A DNA stretch of 64,000 nt, from the NCBI GenBank assembly GCA_015680685.1, contig MNCI01005798.1, positions 946,205 to 1,010,204 on the forward strand, in the 5' to 3' direction. Of the stretch, positions 1 to 11,839 are shown in pieces. The notes beneath the pieces are model-generated. The model made no database searches. It was not told the origin of the DNA and saw only the letters and a program-made list of their open reading frames with translations. The translations under genes were made by a program, and so were the position numbers. Positions within the stretch are counted from its first letter, which is position 1; each line of letters starts with the position of its first letter. This DNA is from Gnetum montanum. Its lineage: Eukaryota > Streptophyta > Gnetopsida > Gnetales > Gnetaceae.

Positions 1-602
1 GTAGATACATTCAATAATGTGTAGAACTAGATGGAGGTCTGCCCCAAAACAAAGCAAAAGAAGAAAATAAAAAAGTGAAAAAAAAGAATGGGGAAAAGCA
101 CATCCCTAAGAAAATTGAAAACATTACAATTTCACATCGACTCAGCCTTGAATCCACTTTGACTCTCTCATAAGCACTTTGACAAAAGGTCAACATTTCA
201 GGGGCAAGCCACTCTATGCCATGATTATCATCAACCATGCTAACTTTGCATCTTGCATCATGAAAACTTATTTGCATTGCATCTCCATTGTTTGCATTTC
301 ATCTTCTCATTTACATTTCATCTCCCTAGCACATTACCTATACCCTTTTCCTTAGCATACACTTATCATATCACTCTTGAGTGTGGTGGAATGACACCCA
401 ATTAGGTATTAATGAGAAATGTTGGTGGCATATTTACTATGGTGTTCTATGTTCTTTGTCAATGTCTCTCAAATCACTCCTCCAAACGTCAACAAAGAGG
501 GGCCAATGAAACACCATAAAATTTTGGGCTCCTGCTTCCCACCCTCAAATTTGGTTAAGTTTCAAAATAATGGCACCTTTCCAAATTTTTTGAAATGTTG
601 AG
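1..602. other. Repeat DNA, no gene recognised
   Basis: AT-rich sequence with no coding pattern that I can support. A purine-rich stretch with 'gcacatccctaag' (about 100-112) resembles the spacer behind pol of element A, where 'gcacatccc' also occurs twice near 10.7-10.8 kb. It may therefore be spacer from another Athila-type element; this is a weak inference. Confidence 0.3.
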
Positions 603-1560
603 ACTACGCTCCAGAGCATAGTCAACATAGTCAACACACAATTGCTAGTTTTGTAGGATTTTTTCTAAGTGTCAGAATGGTGACATAACTATAAATTTTT
701 CTAAGTGCTAAGACTACACTCTTGACTACCAAGACCATGCTCTAGAGTATAGTCAGCACAAAACATCAATTTTTGCAAATTTTTTCTAATTTTCGAGACT
801 ACGCTCTAGAGCGTAGTTAGAGTGTAGACAATATGGAAGTCCAGTTTCTACCAAAATTTTTCTAAGTACCTAAACTACACTATTCACTACTAAGACTACG
901 GTCTAGAGTGTAGTTAGCATAGTTAGCTTGGAAACACATTTTTTCTATAGAATTTTTCTAACTATCAAGACTACACTCTCACTGTTGGGACTATGCTCTA
1001 TAGCATAGTTAGTGTAGTTTGTCCAAAAGGTAGATTTTGTAGATTTTTCTCTAAGTGTTAAGCCTATGCTTGCTATGCTCATGAGTGTAGTTAGCCTCCT
1101 CTAGAGCATAGTCAACACTTAGCCACATTTTATTAGTTTTTTCCAGTTTTTAACCAGATTTTGCTAAAGTTTGGGACTACACTCCAGAGCGTAGTTAGTG
1201 TAGATAGCAAAAATAGCATCCAAAGGCCATAACACCTTAGCATTGACATTTACATAAGCTCTAGCACCTCTCTAGCAATAACATTTGTCATTTTTGCATC
1301 CCCCTTTCCCAAAAATTTTCAACTATGCTCTAGAGCTCAGTCCGAGAGTGTAGTCTTTAAAAGTTGCATTTTTTGGCATGTTTTGCATTTCTCAAGTACA
1401 TTTCTAGTCTTCTTTATGCATAAGGTAGTGTAGTCATAGTATCTCAGCTTCATAGACTTCATTAGAGAAATGACACCACTCAACACCATTTTCTACATCA
1501 TAGAGCATAGTTGGGGTGAGCATAGTCCAAACTACCCTAGAGCATAGTCCCAAATACCCC
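603..1560. repeat. Degenerate array of palindromic CTAGAG-centred motifs
   Basis: About ten copies of a motif built around GCTCTAGAGC flanked by ACTA/TAGT recur here, near 603, 735, 798, 893, 990, 1108, 1176, 1322 and 1500-1550. Copy 798-817, ACTACGCTCTAGAGCGTAGT, is a perfect 20-base palindrome. Between copies the text 'tttttctaagt' recurs, so the array looks like an old tandem repeat of roughly 90-100 bases. It ends just before a TATA box at 1603, a layout that resembles the U3 of an LTR. Confidence 0.7.
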
Positions 1561-1602
1561 TCTACCATGTGGTGCCTAATTCGCAATTTGGGCTAACCCT
1601 AG

Positions 1603-1612
1603 CCCTATAAAT
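1603..1612 (+). promoter_or_regulatory. TATA box of a probable LTR promoter
   Basis: CCTATAAATA follows the palindrome array. The next 300 bases hold no coding frame and read like the R/U5 part of an LTR. No second LTR, primer site or target duplication was found, so the element itself is not delimited. Confidence 0.45.
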
Positions 1613-2835
1613 AACCCAAGTTTCTATATTCTATGGGTTGGCATTTGAAGCATTCAATTGGAAACTCTTGCATTCCATGAAATTTTGGCATTTGGCACCT
1701 AAGTGCACTTAGCGTTTTGGCAAACTTTGAGATAGCACGTGGCACTGTTGCACATCACCACAACATCGTTGCACCCCATACACCACTGTAGCTTGTAGGA
1801 CACCATGATAGCCAACTCGGTAGGCTTAGACTTCATGGTAGACATCAATTTTTATAGCTCAAACACCCTGAGACAATGACTATGCTAGCTTTTGCACCTG
1901 TTTGTACATCGCATACCTCCTTACCTTCTCTTTTCTTACAGTTAACTATGCTCTCCCCATTTGGAGTGGTGCCAATTTGTCTCTCGCTCGCATCTTGTAC
2001 ATCTTTAGCATTTTCTATTGCATTTTAGCATTCTACTTGCATTTTTCATCATTTTTGCACATATTCATGTGTTTGCACCCTTGTTTTGCACCAAAAACCT
2101 TGACTACGCTCACTACTATAGGCATCTTGGATGTTGCAAACACCATGCAAACCCCTCGCACTTGTTCATTGTAACACCCTGTATGTCCCAATTCCATCAA
2201 CAAGACCATTTTGGGCATCCTACCTCTATTTCTAGTAGGCTCTCATATGGATGCAGGGTTAAGGCTATATGACCATGAACCCCTCGGTGATTCTAGCCAT
2301 TGACATTTTCAGTCATTACAGGGGTCTTGTTGTTTTTCATCAATGGGATTTATCATAGAAAATATAGTATAATTTGGTTGTAAGCTTCAAAGATGATGTT
2401 TAGTAGATTTTTAAGAACACTTGTGTATATTGTTATGTTCAAAAAGTATAAAAGAGATTATAATATATATGATATAAGTAATAGACCATGTTTCCATAAT
2501 GAGAGGTAGAGAAAATATTTTTAATTTTTAATTTTATAATTTTTATGTATTTTATGTTTAAATGAAGTGAAAAAAACATAAATACACATGCATCACAATC
2601 CATACTGGGGATAGACATAATGCTTGTGCCACAATCCTTGTTGGGTCATGTGCAACACCACACATGGAATGTAATAAAATGGTTCTTAGTCACAACCTCG
2701 ATGGCCCCACACCATTCTATACAATTATGACCTGCTTGGATAAGGAAGAATCATCATAGCTTAATTAAATAGAAATTTTGTAAATATTTTTGTTATTTTA
2801 ATGTTTAAGGCATCAATAGTGAAACAAGGGAAAAC
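1613..2835. other. Unassigned LTR-like and flanking DNA
   Basis: No gene recognised. The final 100-140 bases before element A are probably the continuation of the older LTR seen again at 16170-16553, because A splits that sequence with a clean 5-base duplication. The open frames around 1902-2272 overlap on both strands and show no family motif. Confidence 0.35.
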
Positions 2836-2840
2836 ATGAG
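2836..2840. repeat. Target-site duplication ATGAG, left of element A
   Basis: ATGAG precedes the first LTR base and is repeated at 16165-16169 directly after the last LTR base. Confidence 0.9.
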
Positions 2841-3735
2841 TGATGAGTCATAGTTTTGTCGACTATGTTGATGAGGCTTTGTCAATTGTGCCTCATCGAT
2901 GCATTGTATCATGTGTCGATGAGGCCCCATCGATGTAGTGTCTACTTTTTGGCTATAAATACATGCCTACTAGCTACATTTATGGCATTGAAATTTTAGA
3001 AGTAGCAAAGCTCTTGTAGTTTGTTCATTTAAGAGTTAGAATTTTTCTCTTGAGTTCCCACAATAAGAGTCATTAACTATATAGATCTTTATTTGAGCCT
3101 TATTGTACCTAAGCACAATAGTGTGTGTAGCAATAAAGACAAGCTTTCTAATAGACCTTGCAACATTCTAGATAGATTAAATATTTTATTTATGCATTTA
3201 ATATTTTCATTTATTTATTAAATGTTTTTAAGTAATTAAGCTAATGAGGTAGTTAAATAAGATAAGCCAAATAAATTAAACACATAAGTATGACCACTTC
3301 AAGTGTAACACGTATTTGCTTGGTAATCCCAGTAGTGTTATTGCTTGGTACATCTAGTAGCATAGCACTTGGTGACCTAGTAGTGGATACGTGGGTTTAG
3401 GATGTGTGTGAAGAGTGGGACCAAATGCTTATGTTAGGACTAGTTAGATACTAGTTAATTAGTTAAATTAAATTAATTAATCCAATTAATTTATCTCCAT
3501 TTAAACACCAAATCATAAAATATAAAATGATAAAAACTAGATGCCTCAATTACACTTAACCATACTAGTGTACATTTCAAGTGTAGTTGGGAAGATGATG
3601 ATTAACCTTAAGGCAAGATTCACCTCCTAGAACACTAGTGCACTAGAAACTACAAAGTCCATAGAATTCAACTGGATTGCATGTGAACGCTTGTGATTTG
3701 TATGGTTGGGCATAGGGGTACCTCACTACTCATCA
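2841..3735 (+). repeat. 5' LTR of element A
   Basis: 895 bases from TGATGAGT to ACTCATCA, an 8-base inverted pair at the LTR ends. It contains clustered TCGATGAGG/CCTCATCGA palindromes in U3 (about 2865-2937), a TATA box CTATAAATA (2953-2961) and, in the downstream part, three 25-base units built on 'ttggtaa.cc.agtagtg' (about 3317-3390). The copy at 15241-16164 is 29 bases longer. Confidence 0.93.
2953..2961 (+). promoter_or_regulatory. TATA box of the element A 5' LTR
   Basis: CTATAAATA sits about 15-25 bases after the palindrome cluster and is conserved in the 3' LTR at 15381-15389. Transcription of the element would be expected to start about 30 bases downstream. Confidence 0.7.
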
Positions 3736-3754
3736 TTGGTATTATTGTTGGGGA
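3736..3754 (+). promoter_or_regulatory. tRNA-Asp primer-binding site, fully transition-decayed
   Basis: TTGGTATTATTGTTGGGGA directly follows the LTR. Plant tRNA-Asp ends in a sequence whose complement is TGGCGCCGTTGCCGGGGA, the usual primer site of Athila-type elements (established knowledge). Every difference here is C to T or G to A, with no transversion, so the identity is still readable. Confidence 0.8.
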
Positions 3755-4019
3755 CTTTATTTGTTAAAACATGCACTATCTAGGATTAGTGAATATTATT
3801 TATATCATTGGAAAAACTCAAGATCAACATCACTCTCAATGATATATAAACTATTAATCATGCTGATAATTTTAATTGTTTTGAAAAATGCTTTCTTCTT
3901 TCCACAGACGTGAAGATGTCAAACTATTGATCCCACAGGAGTGCAAAGTGGTATATACTCATCCAAATGAGTATGTACTAAACTTCACCTTCATCCTACA
4001 TTAGGATGAACAACTAAAA

Positions 4020-5700
4020 TGGCATGATATGGTGGGAAACATTGTCTTGCTCCTGATCAATCTGTACCTAGGATGCTACTTCAAACTCTTAAGAATTTGG
4101 GCATCTCAGATCTTCATGAAGAATACGTTGTTGATGGTTATGACACTTGGGACCATTGTCCCACTAAAACACAATGCAGAAAATGTTGACATTGGGAGGA
4201 GCTCCATGAGGCTATGAAGGGGAAACATTACACTAATCCCTTATTCCTACTAGATCAAGATGACAATGAAGATCCTCCCTTTGAAGGTTCTCAACATGAA
4301 GACTCTCCACCTTCTATTATTAGTGATGAGGGTGCAACCTTGAACCTATGGTCCATGATTCATAAATTAGGTTTAGAAAAGAGTGATAGTTAAGGTAAGG
4401 ACTTGGGGGTAAACAAGAGTAAAAGATATAAGGATGGTGGTCATAATGAGTGAAAAAGCAATGGCAGATACGAAAATGGCAATGGTGGTCCACCTATTCC
4501 TCCATCCTCTTCATTTGATTCTAAACATTCCTCTTCATTTTCCAGTTCTCATAGAAGCTATCACTAAAATAATCATGATGAAGGTGATCAATGAAACAAC
4601 AATGATGGTGAAGGCCATCAAGATTGAAGGGGTGGTTAAAACTATCATCGACATCATCAATGTAGTGATGATGATGAACCTCTATTGGTAACTTGAAGCA
4701 TGCTCAACATTGCAGAGGCAGTAAAGATTCCAACTAGGCATATGAAAGATAGCTAGATCAACTACTTAGACATGAATAATATTCCAAAATTTGAGGGGGA
4801 ATATAACTCTGATCCACAGACACACTTACAATCTTTTCATGATGCCTATGCCTTATAGAATATATAAAATGAGTAGTAGAAAATCAAGATTTTCCCTAGG
4901 ATACTCATCAAGGAAGCTGAAAGCTGGTACTAGTCCTTGGAACCTAAATCCTATTACTGGTGGAGTACCATGTTAGAGCTATTTAATGACAAATACCAGA
5001 CATAATCTAGAGTTTCTAATCTAAGAAGGCAAATCCAAAGTTGGAAATAGGGAACAGATGAACTCTTGGATGCTACCATGGATCGATACTATTCACGCCT
5101 ACACCGATGCCTTGACCATGGTTATTCTCAGTGGGAATAACTTTACCACATCATAGATGGGCTCAAAGTAGAAACTAAAAGAACTCTTAGGTTGTATGCC
5201 TAAGGAAGATTGTTTAAAGTGAGAGTTCATCAAATCGAAAGGCTTATTGAGTAGGTAGCAAAAGAAGAAGATGAGCTACAAAAAAGAGAAAGTGCAGAAG
5301 AGTATAATAGGGATCCTTCCATTAGAAAATGGGAGGTTTGATTTTGTGATGAGGAGTCACCACTTGATGAAGTGGTGAATAGGAAAAACTTTCCATGCAA
5401 AAATCTATTTCTAATACTTGGAAAAGGTTGTTAAATTATGGGACTCTTTAGATGAAAAATTTTAAATTGCTATGAAGATTGCTAAAGTATACAAAGAGAA
5501 AAATAGTGATCATAACCATAGGAGATGAAAAGAAGCTGAACATGCCTAAAAAGAGGTAAGGGCAAAGCTATTTCCATAGAGGAAGTTGTGAAAACCAATT
5601 CTGATAATAAAACTAATTCTGACATTTGTCAATACGAGCATCCAAAGGGTTATTTCCCTATGGTGTCACACTTACAAGAGTTTGGGATGTATGCATTAGC
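4020..5700 (+). pseudogene. gag of element A (Athila-type), broken
   Basis: The conserved Athila gag block NNIPKFEG.YNSDPQ.HLQ.FHDAY is readable at about 4776-4850. It is followed by SWY.SLEP, MLELFNDKYQ and a basic, glutamate-rich stretch (EEYNRDPS, about 5300). An acidic and serine-rich N-terminal part (about 4255-4690) precedes it. At 5620-5660 a residual Cys/His motif (C-x2-x-H) marks the nucleic-acid-binding end. Homologous blocks occur in elements D, E and F. Stops are frequent and mostly at expected Gln or Trp codons. The start is not resolved because the first 100 bases after the primer site are frame-shifted. Gag would coat the element RNA in cytoplasmic particles. Confidence 0.8.
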
Positions 5701-6426
5701 ATGTAGGCAGGCACCTAGATGATTACCTTATCCTCAAGGCAATCCAAGGTATTTCCACCAATAAAAATAATCTTACTACCCAAGTGAAGCTCCTCCACAA
5801 CCTTATGAACAATACCAATAATGGTACCATTGACAATCATGGGAAATGTCACTGCCAAGGCAACAGTACCCTTATAGGCAACTAGATCCATATGAGTATG
5901 ATGTTCAACAACCTATCTCTTCAAGAAGTTTTGTAAGTCATAACTCATCATAGCATCACTATTATCCTCCAGAGTACCACCGAACACATTAACCATCTAC
6001 TTGAGGGGAAAACCCATATCCATACCATCCTTCACATCCATTTGCACGTACACCTCCACCTTCAACCTAGTTACCTCCTGCTCCATCTATGTAAGGTGAG
6101 ATTCCTCCATAGCTGCAACAATGAAACACTATGAGGGCTATACATTCACAACTGGCTTTTCACCTAAGTGGTTTAGAAAATAAATCTATAAAAAGATCCT
6201 TCTTCCAAACTGGTAGTCCTCTCTAGCCCTCATAACCTAGTACAACTAATAATCCTACATCTCCAATACCCTCATCCTTAGTATCAATACCTTCGAGTGC
6301 CCTTCAAACCAACTATTACCTTATATTCACATTATGATGCTAACTCATTCTATTTCCAATTAGATCAAGGTTAACAATCTTTTCACAAAAATATATGACC
6401 TAGGAAGTCCACTTAGTTACTTGCAT
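5701..6426 (+). pseudogene. Proline-rich gag-protease linker of element A
   Basis: A Pro/Gln/Tyr-rich low-complexity translation (PPQPYEQYQ, QYPYRQLDPYEY) with many stops joins the gag Cys/His motif to the protease. The same composition is found at the matching place in elements D, E and F. No catalytic motif is seen. Confidence 0.6.
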
Positions 6427-6758
6427 ATGACTAGATGTGAGCCATGTAAGGCTCTTCTTAACTCTGGTTCTAGAGTTAATCTCATCTCCCATGACATGTA
6501 CAAGGCCTAGAACCTACCACCTCTCAAGAAGAGAAAAATCCATCTAGAACTGGTAGATCATTCAATTACTGTTCCTCTAGGATTAGTAGAGGACATTGTA
6601 ACCACAGTTTTTGGATGGTCCTATCTTATTGATTTTCTAGTGATCAAGGTTGAAAACTGCAAAAGTGACTTCCCCATCATTATTGGAAGAGCTTCGATAA
6701 GCATGATCAATGCATGTATGGGCATAAGGGATCTCTCTCTAGAAATATACATAAAATG
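6427..6758 (+). pseudogene. Aspartic protease domain of element A
   Basis: The frame from ATG at 6427 reads ALLNSGSRVNLIS where retroviral-type proteases carry D-S/T-G. The catalytic Asp is replaced by Asn (AAC for GAC, a G to A change). Downstream DHSITVPLG, DFLVI and DFPIIIGRA match the flap and the closing I-I-G-R block of the family. One in-frame TAG interrupts the domain. Homologous domains are found in E (54980-55400), F (61890-62142) and G (43780-44110). It would have cut the Gag-Pol precursor; this copy would be inactive. Confidence 0.8.
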
Positions 6759-7329
6759 AATTGGGTAAGCTAGAGAAGAAGCATATTCCATGCATCACAT
6801 ACAACAATAATGCAAAAGATTTGGTCCATCAAAAGTCCATACATTAAAACATGCAATCAGTGTGCACAAGAAATCAACATTCAATGGTGTCTGTATGTAA
6901 TAGCCACAATACAAGAGGGCACCCAGTGGTTGATAGTTGACTCAAATAGCAGCACATTATGCATGAAATCAACTAAGAGACTAACATGTGCTTATGTTGA
7001 AGGCATGGATAAATTTAAATAAGTTCATCCACAACTCTTTGGTGAAGATGATGATACCTATTGGGGAGAGTTGGAAATCCCTAATAACTTCAAGCAAAAG
7101 CACCTAGAGCTAAAAAATTTACTGGTCAGCATGGAATATGCATTTTTAAATAATGGTAAATTGATCATAATTAATGCCAAACTTTCTCATGAATAAAAAG
7201 AAAAGCTATTATAGGTGGTCAAAAAATGGCCAACAACCTTTGCTTGGTCATATCTTGAGCTAATAGGAATTGATCCAAGGATATGCTAGCATCGCATTTA
7301 CATTGACCAAACCATAAAGCCTAAAAGGT

Positions 7330-9960
7330 AGCTGTAGAGGTGTTTGAACCCCAAACTGAAGCAGATCATCAAGGAGGAAATTGAACAACTCCTCAAGGCA
7401 AGGTTCATCTATTCCATCACAGATAGTGAGTGGGTTAGTTAACTCATAATTGTGCCAAAGAAAAGTGGCAAGTGGCAGGTTTGCATTGACTTCAGGTTGT
7501 TGAATATGCTAACATTTAAAGATCATTTTCCATTACCATTTGTGGATCAAATATTTGACACTATATATAGGCATTGTTATTGTAGCTTCTTGAATCATTA
7601 TAGTGGCTATAACCAAATCCAAATTGCACCAGAAGATTAAGCCAAGACAACATTCACAAGTCCCTAGGAAACTTTTGCATATTGTAAGATGCCATTTGAT
7701 CTATGCAATGCCCCTACAACATTTCAACACTTTATCCTTCATATCTTCTAGTAGTAGATTGGTAGTGGTGCGGAAGTCTTCATGGATGAATTTTCCACCT
7801 AGGGAGTTATGTTTGAGAAAGTCTTGAACCGCTTTGAGCAAGTATTAAAGAGATGTGTTGAAACAAACTTGTGGCTCAACTAGCAAAAGAGCCATCTCAT
7901 GGTCCACGAAGGCATTATACTAGGGCACAAAATTTCACAAAAAGGAATTGAGGTAGACCAAAAAAAGATAAGGGTTATCCAAGGAATAACACACTAGCTA
8001 GAGATAGTTAAAGATGTTTGGTCATGCCTTGGACACATTGGCTACCGCCAATGTATCATATAGAATTTCTCTAAGATCAAAAAATCACTGGTAGAGCTTA
8101 CAAAAAAAGATGAACGTTTTATTTGGAACAAGGAATGTGAACATGTATTCCAATAGTTAAAGGAGAAACTCGTAGAAATAGCAATCCTACGAGCACCAAA
8201 CTTGTCCAAACCCTTCCACATCATGATGGATGCATCTAACTATGCCTTGGGGGTAGTGCTCATGTAGATGGATGATAAGAAATGCTCATACTACATCCAT
8301 TGCACTAGTTGAAGCATTATGAAAGCATAATCAAATTACACCACTATGGAAAAATAAATAATGGTTATGATGTACACTTTGAAAAAGTTAAGGCACTATG
8401 TGCTTGGCTATAAAGTATTTGTGAACACATATCACAGTGTAATCTACTTCCTTGTGAATAAGCCAATAGTGAGCCCTCATATCATATGACAACTTGTGAT
8501 CTTGTAGGAATTTGATCTCACAATGGTAGATCGAAAAGGGGCTGAGAATGTGGTTGTTGACCATCTCTCTTGCTTAAGGTGGGATAATAAAGAGAAGGAA
8601 AGCTTGCTCTTTGATCAGTTTCTAGATAAGCTCCTCTTTACAAGAGTAATAAATGATCAAACTCTTGAAGAAACAACATGGTACAATGGCATCCTTAGTT
8701 ATCTTATCACTCAAGAGATGCTACAAGATTTTGACTTTAGAAAGAAGCAACAATTTCTTCATTAGGTCAAATATTTCATGGAAATCAACAAACACCTTTT
8801 CAAGGTGTGCGTCAATGGCCTGATTCATTGGTGTGTCCTTGACAAAGATCAACTTCATGTTCTCTAGGGTTCTCATGAAGGGCCTTGTCAAGGCCACTAT
8901 GTAGGGAGATGCATGGCCATAAAAATCCTAATAGCAGGATACTATTGGTCTATATTCTTTAAGGATGCTCACCAGTTTGTCAAATCTTGTGAACATTTTC
9001 AGTGAGATGGGGGAATGATCACTCGCATGGAAGGTCATCAATAGTGGATTCAACCACTAGAACCTTTTGACATATGGGGTGTTGAGTTCATGGGTCCCAT
9101 CACACCCATGTCTAAAAAAAGACATATATTATTGTAAGAGTTGACTACTACACAAAATGGGTAGAAACAACAACTATTACTGATTGCATATTGTCAACTG
9201 CTACTAGATTTATACAACAAAATATTGTAAATAGGTTTGGGTTGCCATGTTCACTAATTTTTGACAATGGAAATTATTTCACATGTGCCACTTTTAGAAA
9301 TTTAATGCAATGGTTGGGGGTTGAACATAAATTAACAACACCCTACCACCCCTAAGCCAATGGTCAAGCAAAGGTAACCGACTAGGAGATCACAAAAATA
9401 CTAATATGAAATATTAGTAAATATAGGAAAGATTGGAGTACAAAACTTAACGATGTCATTTAGGCTTATTGTTCAACATGGAAACTTCCTATTAGCTACT
9501 CTCCCTACAAGTTAGTGTATAGAAAAATTTTGATGCTCCCAATCCAGTTTGAGCTCCATACACTCTCAACAACTTGTGATTTGGATCTTGACCTAAGTAT
9601 AGCATAGAAAGAAAGATTGATCAACCTAAATGTGCTAGATGAAAATTGATTAGTAGTTCTATCTTTGAATGATGTGCACAAGGCATTCAATAAGCAATTT
9701 CATGACCTAAGAATACGAAAGATAAAACTTCCCAAGAGATAATTTCCTCTATTGGAACCCCACACATGTACCTTATAAGGAGAAATTTCAAACATTGTGG
9801 GAGGAACCTTATATAATTGATCAGACCTTTCCCTCTAGGGCCATGTTGATTTACAAGTCTGAAAGCCCAAATAAAAATTAGTTGGTTAGTATCCAACAAG
9901 TAAAACCTTTCCTCGAACCAATACAAGCTAGTGCAACTACCACCTCAATGGATGGACAAC
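7330..9960 (+). pseudogene. pol of element A: RT, RNase H and integrase, broken
   Basis: RT (about 7350-7930) shows PKKSGKWQVCIDFRLLN, SGYNQIQIAPED and the active-site line FMDE at 7779-7790, where the family has two Asp; the second is now Glu. RNase H (about 8200-8500) shows FHIMMDASNYALG and the NYTTMEK block. Integrase (about 8830-9700) has the His-His zinc half and a damaged Cys-Cys half (SCEHFQ), the core blocks DIWGVEFMGPI, DNGNYF and YHP.ANGQAKVT, and the C-terminal PISYSPYKLVY. More than twenty in-frame stops are present, mainly at Gln and Trp positions. The domain order RT-RNase H-integrase defines Ty3/gypsy rather than copia. Confidence 0.92.
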
Positions 9961-11650
9961 CATGTTCCATTTTTCAAATCTCCTCCTTCCAACTCAGTTG
10001 TGGGGGAGATGGCCATCCATGCTAACAATCTATATGGCTTTTTAGTTTTTTCTACTTTTTGTTTTTCATGTTTTTGATTTTTACAAATTATTTATTTTAC
10101 AAATTTTTTATTTTTATATTTTTCTAATTTTACACCACCATTAGTACCTTTGAACCTTTTTTGAATTATTTTATACTTTCTTATATATCTTACTTTGTTT
10201 TATTTAGTTTTGTTCAAGTGTGATATTTTCTTGATTTGCTAATACAATTGCTTTATTGCCATAGGACACAGTGCCACTGTTGTTATTTATGAATGATGGT
10301 TTGTGCTTAATGTTGTGATTGTTGATGTTTGGTTTCTATTTTTGAATTTTGATGTCTGATGACTATGACATGGTTTATTTTTCATGAAACAAGCAGTGAG
10401 TCCACATCATTTGCCCATCCACTAAACTCTATGATTTTCCTTATTCTGGGAATTTGAGGTCCCTTCCAGTAAAGAAACTTTTAATCAATCGGTGACCTAA
10501 GTAGTTCCAGAATTAGGAAGGATTCAAAGGTTTGTAAAGGATGTGACTTCAAGGGTACTCAATACTCTTTGTACTCTTTTACTTGCTTGAGTTTTTTTCA
10601 TGAAATTCTTACCATTCCATTCCAACCACTAATAGGAAGTTAAATGAAGTCTTTGCATGGTGTGTTTTCCATCCAAAAATTCAAAAAAAAAAAAAACAAT
10701 GGGAATTCGAGGCACATCCCTTAGACACAATAAATGGATAAGTATTTGCATGGTGTGGTTCCCATCCAAAAAACATTTAAAAAAAAAAACAAACAAACAT
10801 GATAGGAATTCAAAGCACATCCCTTAGACAAATAAATGGGCTACAAGCACTGGTTATGGGAATAGAAAGACATGCACCCATGCTTGAAGGTCCCCTCTAA
10901 CTATGGCCCTCTCTCACTTTTTTCTTCTCTCTTTTCTTCTCTTTATGGAACAGTGCTTGTTTTGTGGAAGCACTCTCATGTTTTATGTAGGTGGACTGGT
11001 CTTAGAGTGGTGATGCAAAATCACTAAAAGTGGTTTGCTTTGGTTTGGACTAAGGATGGATCTTCTTAGGTTATTTTAAACACAAATTCCAAAAGGGACT
11101 TCATGTGACCTCAATTCAAAATTCCATTCCACCTTCTCCATCATCCACCCATGCTGCCATAACTCATCTCACTACTAGGTTCTATGTTATGCTCTATGTC
11201 TTGGTTTGATGCATTTGAATTTTTGGATAGATTCTTTTTGGTTGATCCTTAACTTTTCATGACCATTAATCAATTGTGGGGCCCATAGACTCCTTAGTTC
11301 AGGTTATGCAAGGGAAACAAGGGCATGAGCCTACCTATTATGGGGAGGACTCACTTACATAGCTCTTGGTTTGGTTAGTTAAGGTTTCTTACCTTAGACA
11401 TTACTACAATCCTATCTTTTGCATATTCTGTTGTGTATTCCACTCAATGCTCCTCAACCTTTTATTTCATTCATTCCTTAAATCATTTTTTCTCCATTTT
11501 TTCAAATTTATAAGCTCTAACACCCTCTTCAAATATTTTCATACTGTTCTTGGCCTTTTAAGCTTTCATTTGACCCTAATTTTATTCAACAACTCTTTGT
11601 ATTTTGCAAGTTTGACCAAAGTCAATGATCGTCTATGGTGGTCAACAATT

Positions 11651-11700
11651 GCATCGATGAGGTCTCATTGATGTAGTGCAAAAGTCCTATATATATCACT
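11651..11700 (+). promoter_or_regulatory. LTR-like promoter segment upstream of the env-like ORF
   Basis: 'gcatcgatgaggtctcattg' followed by 'atgtag' copies the palindromic U3 motif of the element's own LTRs, and a TATA-like 'tatatata' follows some 25 bases later, close to the spacing in the LTR (2925-2961). It lies about 450 bases ahead of the env-like start. It could be a secondary promoter or the remains of an older nested LTR. Confidence 0.4.
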
Positions 11701-11839
11701 GCACACTTAGAAATTTTTTTTCATTTGCCTCATAACACATAAGGAGTTTTTGCCATTTTTCAGAGCCCAATTTCAAAGCCCTTAACTTTCCAATCGTTTG
11801 TCCAAATCACTTAGTTCTTCGATTTTGTAGCTACTGAAG

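Noticed and set aside
2018-2272. Overlapping open frames on both strands near 1.9-2.3 kb
   Set aside because: Three frames overlap with no family motif, no CpG retention and no splice or start context; more likely chance frames in LTR-like DNA.
11366-11671. Hydrophobic 101-codon frame in the spacer of element A
   Set aside because: Phe/Leu-rich because the DNA is T-rich; no counterpart in the spacers of D, E or F.
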